A stretch of DNA of 64,000 bases, taken from Marisa cornuarietis. Its lineage: Eukaryota; Mollusca; Gastropoda; Architaenioglossa; Ampullariidae. Below, in pieces: positions 57,371-64,000 of this stretch. The DNA lies in assembly GCA_004794655.1 (NCBI GenBank), contig SMMW01000524.1:310001-374000 (forward strand). Reading direction: 5' to 3'. The position numbers and the translations under genes were made by a program. Position 1 is the stretch's first letter, and every line of letters starts with the position of its first letter. The notes under the pieces are model-generated. The model saw nothing but the letters and a program-made list of their open reading frames with translations, searched no databases and was not told where the DNA came from.

Positions 57371-58674
57371 CGAAATAAACAAGCTTTATTTAATAAACAA
57401 AGTTTGCCACACTGCTTTATTAATACAAGCACACAGGATAGAAAGATTATGTTATCACTAACTTGCAACGAGACAATTTACGACCCATATTGCACACAGA
57501 ACGAAACCCATGGATCACTCGTAACCCGTGCTAGTGGCATACTACCTTCAGTGTATGACCCTCGAACTGTGCTAATGAAACGTTGTCATCAATTGATATA
57601 CCACAGGGTGTGTCAGAGAAACCCTGTCATCATCGGTGGATGGACCATAGCAGGAAATAGAAAATCCGTATCATCGATGGAAGACGCACAGCGTGGGCTA
57701 GTGAATCTCTGTCAGCAGCGGGTGACAAAGAAATCACCAACAACTCTGTGGGTGAACCAAAGCATACACCGATATATTAATGACACCAATGAATGATTTT
57801 CTCAAAAAGCAACTTCATTCGAGGGGGAAACAATACACTGAGTCGTATGAGCGGCATTTCAGGTAAAAATCATCCCCAAAACGCGGTTCAGTCTTCTTGT
57901 AGTTTTATACAGAAATGTTGTCATCAATTCATGTTCTGATATTTTTCATTCGTCGCAGTTCACATTGTACACAGCATTCACTAGAGGACGTGGTGTAAAT
58001 TTCCAATTTTGAACATTTTGCAAAGTACTAGTGATGAATGACAAAGCTCTACCTGCATTAAATGTACTGCCACCTTTTGTGCCAGTTTCGCAACATCAAA
58101 AGTGGAGGCAACTCTGTAAGATGTGTTTTTCTGTACAACATACTGCTGGAGCAATGGTTTTGGCAAACCAATAAAAAAAGCATTCACATCGATTCACCCC
58201 TATAGTGCAGTAAGGTATACAGAAATGTTAGCTTACACTGGACATGGCATTGGGTTTGTCACTTTGTTCAGGCTCTTAATACTATGCAGAAGAATGAAGA
58301 ATACATTTACACAAAACAAATGTAGCAAACAGAAAACATTAAAATCACACGTTACTTCCACAATACAATTTTATACATTTGACCTAAATTTTGACCAATC
58401 TTTTCGTTTATAATAAATTATGGTTTTCGGTCTAAAATTGTTTGCCCTTGTCATGAAGTAATAGTAACAAAATCATAAGTAATTTCACCCAGGTAAGAAC
58501 TACATTTACCGAAGTATCGTCTTCTATCAAAAATAACTGCACGACGCATTTAAGGATTTCTCTCAACCGTTTGACTAGGTACAGAAGAAAGCTGATAATG
58601 CCCTGCAGCGACTCCATTAGTTTACTATTCGTTTCTGACCCACCCATCATCCTCATCGTGGCTTCTGGAATATT
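56210..58674. other. Intergenic region between genes F and E
   Basis: It holds an AC microsatellite (57309-57371) preceded by a TC run. Patches resemble the A-B intergenic region. The open frames here are low-complexity or unsupported by splice sites; no gene is called. Confidence 0.45.
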
Positions 58675-61103
58675 CTACGTCTCCTCTTTGTCGACGTCAC
58701 CGCCACTGCTGCTGCTGCAGCTGCTGCTGCTGATGCCCACGCCAACGCCAACACCTGCGGCCACAGCGCTCCCCACCGTGAAGGCTTTCCAGGCCGTCAG
58801 CCCTGCAGCTCCGATGGACTGAAGACCAGAAATCATCGACATGCCGTACCTGGGACATCAGAGTAAACATAAGTATAGCCCAGCCATCTCGTCTCCATGA
58901 CGTTAGCGAGACTTCCGGTGATGACGACACACATCTACATTAATTCAGCGGGAGAGAATTCAAGTCTTGCATTATGACACGGGCCTACGGGGTACCTAAG
59001 CATACAACCGCAAGAGCCCTTGTCAATGAACTACACTGGGGGAAAAAAACATAATGATAAGAATCATAATAATGACGGATGTTGGGTGACGAATGGATAA
59101 TGGATGACCGATACATGATGATAGAATTTCTCAAACGCAGTTCCCGTGTGGAGGCAAGCTCGACGCTCAATGCTCAATGACCTGTGCTCACAAAACTACA
59201 AACGAACCGACGGTGTAGCAAGCAACAAAGACCTCAAGTAAACTCAAACATCAATGTATAGAAGGCATAATGGCGAAGAGGTCAATGCATGGACAAAGAT
59301 GCGGAATTCAAGAAAGAGTGAATGAGTTTGATTCAATGCAGATTTATTCGAAAAGAATTATCCTAAAACATTATCCTGATTATGGAATTGTCCTACTCCG
59401 ATGTACCCTGTTGATGCCGCTAGCGACATTCCTTTGGCAGCTAGAGTTCCAGCAGCAATGCCGCCAGCACCGAAACCAGCTGCTGCGACAGCTGCAGGCA
59501 CTGCCACGACAGCTGCCCCTCCGGCTGCTACGGGAACGCCGATCCTCCATAGCCAGGAGTCTGTAAACGAGCTTGTATCCAACCAGCTCCCTTTCAGGCC
59601 AAGTTTTTTCATCCAGGAACCTGAAAAGGAGTCGTCCTCCCGAGCGGGTTCTTTCAGACCCATCTTCTGTAGCCAGGAACCTATGAAGGAATTTTCATCC
59701 GTAAACTGTTCTTTAAGTCCGAGTTTCCACAACCATGAGCCTGGAAAAGGGAAAATGTGTGCAAGACAATAGTTTTTAATAGTTTATTCATTAGCTTTCT
59801 TTCGCTCATTCATTCGTTCATGCAGTTTGCTAGTCAGTTACTTCATTCCTTTGCATTCATGAATCTATCAAAAAAAAATTTTTGTTTGTTTTTCGCCCCG
59901 GATAGAAGTGCTAATTTTGCGTTTTCAATTACCACAATTCAAGGGAAATAACAACTGAAAATGCGTCACCTTGACACATGGTATGGCAGATAATGAATAA
60001 TCTGGGTCCTACATGTGCAGGATTCATGTGCATGACGTCCATTGAAAAACAAAGAAAAGTTTAGCAAAGGCTAACACTCCAATTTCTTTCTGGGGTTAAT
60101 TTAATATTCTCTCATATGTAAAGATTCCTGATTCTTGAAACATTGATCTGGCTATAAAGGTATACTCATTTATTTGTGTACTAGGTCAAAAATATACAGA
60201 AAAGAATGTAGCCTGCTGCAAGACTCGGTGTGAGGCTATTTCAATGCTGTACCCACTTTCTTCTTCGTTTTCACTCGCTGCCCCCGGAGTCATCAGCAAA
60301 ATCAGACAGAAAACCGCCGCCTGTAAACAAAAACAATTTGCTCAAGACACTGTAGATCTGTCCACATCTGTCTCTGTAAGTCTGCCTGTGTACAAATAGA
60401 CTTCGCGGTCCGTCCTCCTTTTTAATTACCGTAATTCATTATAAATTGATCTATTAAAAATTATCTCTAGATAACATTCTCATAATCATGTTCACGAAAC
60501 TTTCGACCACCTGCGCCACCGCTGAAAAAGATGTGCATATTGTATCGCCTTCTCTCTCTCTCTCTCTCTCTCTCTCTTATATATATATATATATATTTAA
60601 ATCTTCAATAGACTTATTCACATTACAACCGACTAATTTTTTGCGTTTTGCAAGCCTCTCTCAGCCAATTATTAATCGTAATTAATAACTATTAAAATTA
60701 GCCAGTAGTGACTGCCGAAATCATGTTTAAACTAACTAGCTGTAAAGTTTACCTTGATAAGGGATAGTGGAATGAATTCATCAAAAAGTAAATAAACTAA
60801 AAAAAAATAAGTAATTATTGCAAAAAAATATCATTGCCACAACACCGGTATCTGAGAAAAATATTGTAACTGCCCTAGCAGCACAGAATACTGAGAACGT
60901 ATGGGTACCACAGAGAGTATTTGGGACTCAAATACTTCCCCAGGGGATCCACGTATTAAGAAATTATCTGTTGTGACATGTTATTGCAATCCTTTGTTAT
61001 TCTGGAAAAGAATAATTAATTTGTTTGCCAACTGGTAGTACACTAGAAATTTGACTAAATTATGATCGTCAGTTATTCGACAAATACCGAGCATACTCGC
61101 ACC

Positions 61104-61169
<66 letters not shown>

Positions 61170-62983
61170 GTAGAGACTGGCTTCGCGGAGGACTGCGCCT
61201 TCAGAAGTGAATAAATACTGGATTCTTGACTGGAGATAGAACTGAATGAAAACTGGATTTTTGGCTGAAAAGGGAACTGGGTTGGGGTGTTTGCACTTAA
61301 ATTAAGAAGCGGGGATTCTCTTAGGAGAAGAAATAATAATAATATAGAAACACTTGTATAGCGCACTTCCCTGCTGGCAGCAGGCCCAATGCGCTTTGAC
61401 ATCAGCAATCATGTAGATTAGCAGACTCCACAGCACAACATCACCAAAGGCAAACTCAAAATGTTGTACACAAACTAAAAGTAATGGCGTTACGCAGAGC
61501 AACATTTCTGGTCTCCCACTGTCAAGGGGAGGTGAAGAAAGATTCGTCTGAATACTTCATTGGAAGTTTTAGGGCAACACAGTTGAGTATCCAGGCACTA
61601 AAGAAGCGAACGTGACAGCACCCTTACAGCACACACGGCGCAGGACGACATAAAACCGCAAATCATGAAGAAACACGTCCATCATCGGCGACATCATTGA
61701 GGCGTGGACATCCAACATCTATTCTGCTAAACCTGCAGCCATGAAGCACAGGCCCGCACATCACAAGATGGAAAACCGATTGGTCCACAGCGGCGAAACA
61801 GTTAACAGTTTCATTGAAGGAGGCACAAGTAATCCCACAAAGTCAAAAACTTCCGGCAAGTTGGCAAAGCAAGAATAGGATGCAGAGACCGTTAGTGGAT
61901 GATGTTGAAGTGGGAAGATACGACGTGGCACAGGCATTGAATAACAAAAAAGAACAGAGAAAACAGCGTGGCAAAAGTCACAGGTCAATTGGAAACCTCA
62001 AAGTACGACGTGGATTCACGGACGATACAAAAACGACAGAGAGCCGTTGATTGAATCCGTACCTTGATTCGGAAAGGACAGCTCCAGGAGCAGAGACTGT
62101 TGTATGTGGTTTGTGTGTGTGTGTGTGTGTGTGTGTTTCGTTTTTGTTTTGTTTTGTTTTTTGTAGAGACTAGCGGAGGATTGCGCCTTCAGAAGTGAAT
62201 AAATACTGGATTCTTGACTGGAGATAGAACTGTGAACGAACACTGGATTTTTGACTGAAAAGGGAACTGGGTTGGGGTGTTTGCACTTAAATTAAGATTT
62301 TGGTTTTTCTTTTAATTATTATTTCTTTCGAATTATATTTATCTTTAAATTTAACGCTGAAAGTCACTGTAGAGTGGACTTGACAATATCTTATTACCTC
62401 TCTTTCTCGCTTTCTTTCTCTCTCTCTCTCTCTTTATCACATACACAGTGCTTACTCTGACTGCGCATGACCCACATAGTCACCACAGATGCCAAAACAC
62501 ATAAAAGAGCAGGCACACATTACAGCTTGGTTGCTCACAGGCACTGTACATGACCCTCACAGACTTCACAAGGACACGTGCAGCTATGGTACTGATCCTG
62601 ACACGTGCTACGGCGGTGCTCAGGGAGGCTTCATTAGGTTTTATTAGCTTCACTGCGCACAATGTCGCAGACGTAAACTAGTAGTTGCTTCTAGCACACT
62701 AAGGATGAGTGTGTGACCTGGCTTCAGTACAAACGTTTTTGTTTTTTTTGTTTTTTTTTTCATTATCTTTGTTGAGGAAGAAAAAAGTGTATTCGTGGCC
62801 GCTCCAACAGTTTCCCCCCTTGAGTGAGAGGGGGGGGGCGTTATGCTGACAGCTTCGTTGTTCTGTGTTCCTGCTGTAAGCCGCAAAAGAAAACAACGAG
62901 ACAACGAGAAAAAAAACACTATTTCCTTTACAACAGAATAAAGTACAGACGAAGTTTGGAAATCTCACCTTTTTCGATGTCAT
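58675..62983 (-). CDS. ISG12/IFI27-like protein with 20-residue repeats, gene E
   Basis: Exons 62969-62983 (MTSKK, donor GTGAGA), 60257-60320 (AAVFCLILLMTPGAAS then ENEEE; donor GTGGGT), 59407-59740 and 58675-58849. They total 588 nt, 195 residues, phases 0, 1 and 2. The third exon starts with three exact 20-residue units, SWLWKLGLKEQFTDENSFIG, SWLQKMGLKEPAREDDSFSG and SWMKKLGLKGSWLDTSSFTD, plus a fourth partial SWLWRIG running into the membrane domain (VAAAGFGAGGIAAGTLAAKG). The last exon reads YGMSMISGLQSIGAAGLTAW and ends in a serine-rich tail with GGDVDKEET. The repeats are amphipathic-looking (hydrophobic plus Lys, then acidic). A remnant of the same repeat is seen as SRLWRxG in B and D. 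Signal peptide and membrane domain suggest a secreted or surface protein; the function of the repeats is unknown. Confidence 0.8.
61105..61166. repeat. (GT)n microsatellite
   Basis: About 30 GT units, in intron 1 of gene E. A shorter tract occurs at about 62111-62138 beside a near copy of the flanking sequence (GAAGTGAATAAATACTGGAT), which is repeated at about 61206 and 62193. Confidence 0.9.
61325..62045 (-). repeat. TATAGCGC-type element with AAT tail and ~110-bp flanking repeat
   Basis: The left end has AATAATAATATAG...TTGTATAGCGCACTTCC and CAATGCGCTTTGACATC; the right end is GGACGATACAAAAACGACAG. Both ends match the element at 37826-38545. A segment just outside it at 61200-61320 is repeated almost exactly at 62160-62310. 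Confidence 0.55.
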
Positions 62984-63334
62984 GCTGATGTTTGAACTGT
63001 ACAACTAGCTTTTCTTTTGGCAGACACTGAATTCTGTGAGTTTCGATACGTTGCTTCAGGGAAAGCCTTCTTCGGTTCGCGGAAACGTTCTATAAATAGA
63101 AATAGATTAGAAAGAGTGCAGTGGTCGAGCTAGCTTTGCTCTCCAGCCACGATTTAGCTACCTACAGATGACTGGTGTTGAAATGCAGTTGAAATGTGAA
63201 ACAATGCTGGAATAGCATCTACCACCTTAGTTGTTACAAGGGCTTATACATGGGGAAACACGAAGCGGGGATTCTCTTAAGAGAGGAAATCGCAGTCGTT
63301 CAGGGTTACGCGTAGTAATCTGTGGTGGGTTTTA

Positions 63335-64000
63335 ATAATAATGTGGACTTATAACACGCAGCATCACGACCAAGATAGGTTGCACTCTTTGCGATAGCAA
63401 TTATGATAAATGGAAGATAACAGACAGTGAACGGTGAGATAAGTATAGGTACACTGAACAACATAAAGATGAGGTACAAAAGTAGAACGTAAAGCCGAGG
63501 TTCTCAACCTGTGGGACACGCCCCCCAGGGGGCGCGACATGCTGACAAGGGGGGTCATTTTCTCATATCTCATATAAGTATTAGTGGCTAAGGGGGGGGG
63601 GGGCGCGGACGTACCTTTTTTCGTCTGAGGGGGCGTCACAAGTAAAAAGGTTTAGAAACGCTGACGTAAAGCAATGGATGAAGGTATGAAGGGATGTAGG
63701 TAATATAAACAGTGTGAGATGGGGTCATTATGGTTAACATGACAGACAGTATTACAAGGGAGTTAAGAATAGTAATTCAGGGATATTACTTTGTGAAAAG
63801 ATATGTTTTCAGAAAGCATTTGAATGCAGTCTTGGAGTCCGAGTGGCGAATATGATGGGGAAGAGAGTTCCACTGCTCAGCAACACAGAGGGGGGACGTC
63901 CGTTGTTCGTATTTGATTGTCTTTGTGGGAGGGAGGGACAGAATGCGCGAGTCTGATGAGGAGCGACGGTTTCGGGCAAGGGTGTGGACAGACAAGATTT
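63335..64000 (-). repeat. LINE 3' end running off the window
   Basis: The minus frame at 63786-63995 reads CVAEQWNSLPHHIRHSDSKT then AFKCFLKTYLF, an ORF2 C-terminus. The AAT-rich tail is near 63335-63345. A small hAT-like MITE has inserted in its 3' UTR. Confidence 0.65.
63495..63663. mobile_element. 169-bp hAT-like MITE
   Basis: Ends CCGAGGTTCTCAACC and, read inward from the right, CAGCGTTTCTAAACC (11 of 15 positions match). An exact 8-bp target duplication, ACGTAAAG, flanks it (63487-63494 and 63664-63671), as hAT elements make. Confidence 0.75.

Noticed and set aside
57260..57796. 178-codon plus frame
   Set aside because: It begins in a TC/AC microsatellite and has no splice sites or conserved motif; the related A-B intergenic sequence does not keep it.
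59955..59995. Another possible ISG12-like first exon (GTGTCAAG before GTGACG)
   Set aside because: It resembles the gene A/F first exon, but the ATG does not give a five-codon phase-0 exon, and gene E has a clear one at 62969-62983.
63180..63210. GAAA...GAAA pair upstream of gene E as an ISRE
   Set aside because: The spacing is three bases (GAAATGTGAAA), not the two required by the ISRE core.

Overview
The window looks like nuclear DNA of an invertebrate animal, most probably a mollusc and perhaps a gastropod. This is an inference from intron-split genes, long AC and AAT microsatellites, many decayed LINEs and a tRNA-derived SINE, not from any marker gene. Nothing in it is bacterial: the longest uninterrupted reading frames are transposon proteins, and the host genes are built from short exons with clear GT...AG borders.

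The central content is a minus-strand array of small genes of the ISG12 / IFI27 / IFI6 family (Pfam Ifi-6-16; in vertebrates these are interferon-induced, glycine/alanine-rich membrane proteins). The common plan is: a five-codon first exon (MxxxK/Q, phase 0), a signal-peptide exon (phase 0 to 1), an optional module, a hydrophobic GFGxGGIxAGSLAA exon (phase 1 to 2), and a terminal GMxxxSxLQSxGA exon. I can assemble intact reading frames for gene A (5.3-7.8 kb), gene G (16.7-17.6 kb, no signal peptide), gene C2 (36.2-44.1 kb), gene F (51.3-56.0 kb) and gene E (58.7-63.0 kb). Gene 1 (0.4-3.0 kb) is open but reads its last exon in another frame. Copies B (8.8-9.9 kb), C1 (23.6-25.0 kb) and probably D (45.0-47.2 kb) are broken. 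Orphan first or second exons lie at 12.07, 14.58, 20.17 and 32.50 kb.

The most interesting point is that the segment between the signal peptide and the membrane domain is a swap site. It is empty in A and F, a complete LDL-receptor class A domain in C2 (a 114-bp exon of phase 1-1), and a set of exact 20-residue SWLxKxGLK repeats in E. Genes A, C2 and F share a promoter block with IRF/ISRE-like motifs, and the palindrome GTCACGTGAC recurs at gene starts and just after stop codons.

The array grew by segmental duplication. A+B resemble F+E; B resembles D; 21.4-25.2 kb resembles 34.2-38.9 kb; and a first-exon-bearing block (R1) occurs five times. Between and inside the genes are a P-superfamily transposase broken by one stop codon (26.0-28.6 kb), a 5'-truncated LINE with a 10-bp target duplication (12.6-14.2 kb), pogo/Tigger-like and hAT-like MITEs, a MITE that inserted into the coding end of C1, two candidate solo LTRs, and a plus-strand set of exons of unknown function near 30.5-32.1 kb behind a housekeeping-type promoter motif.
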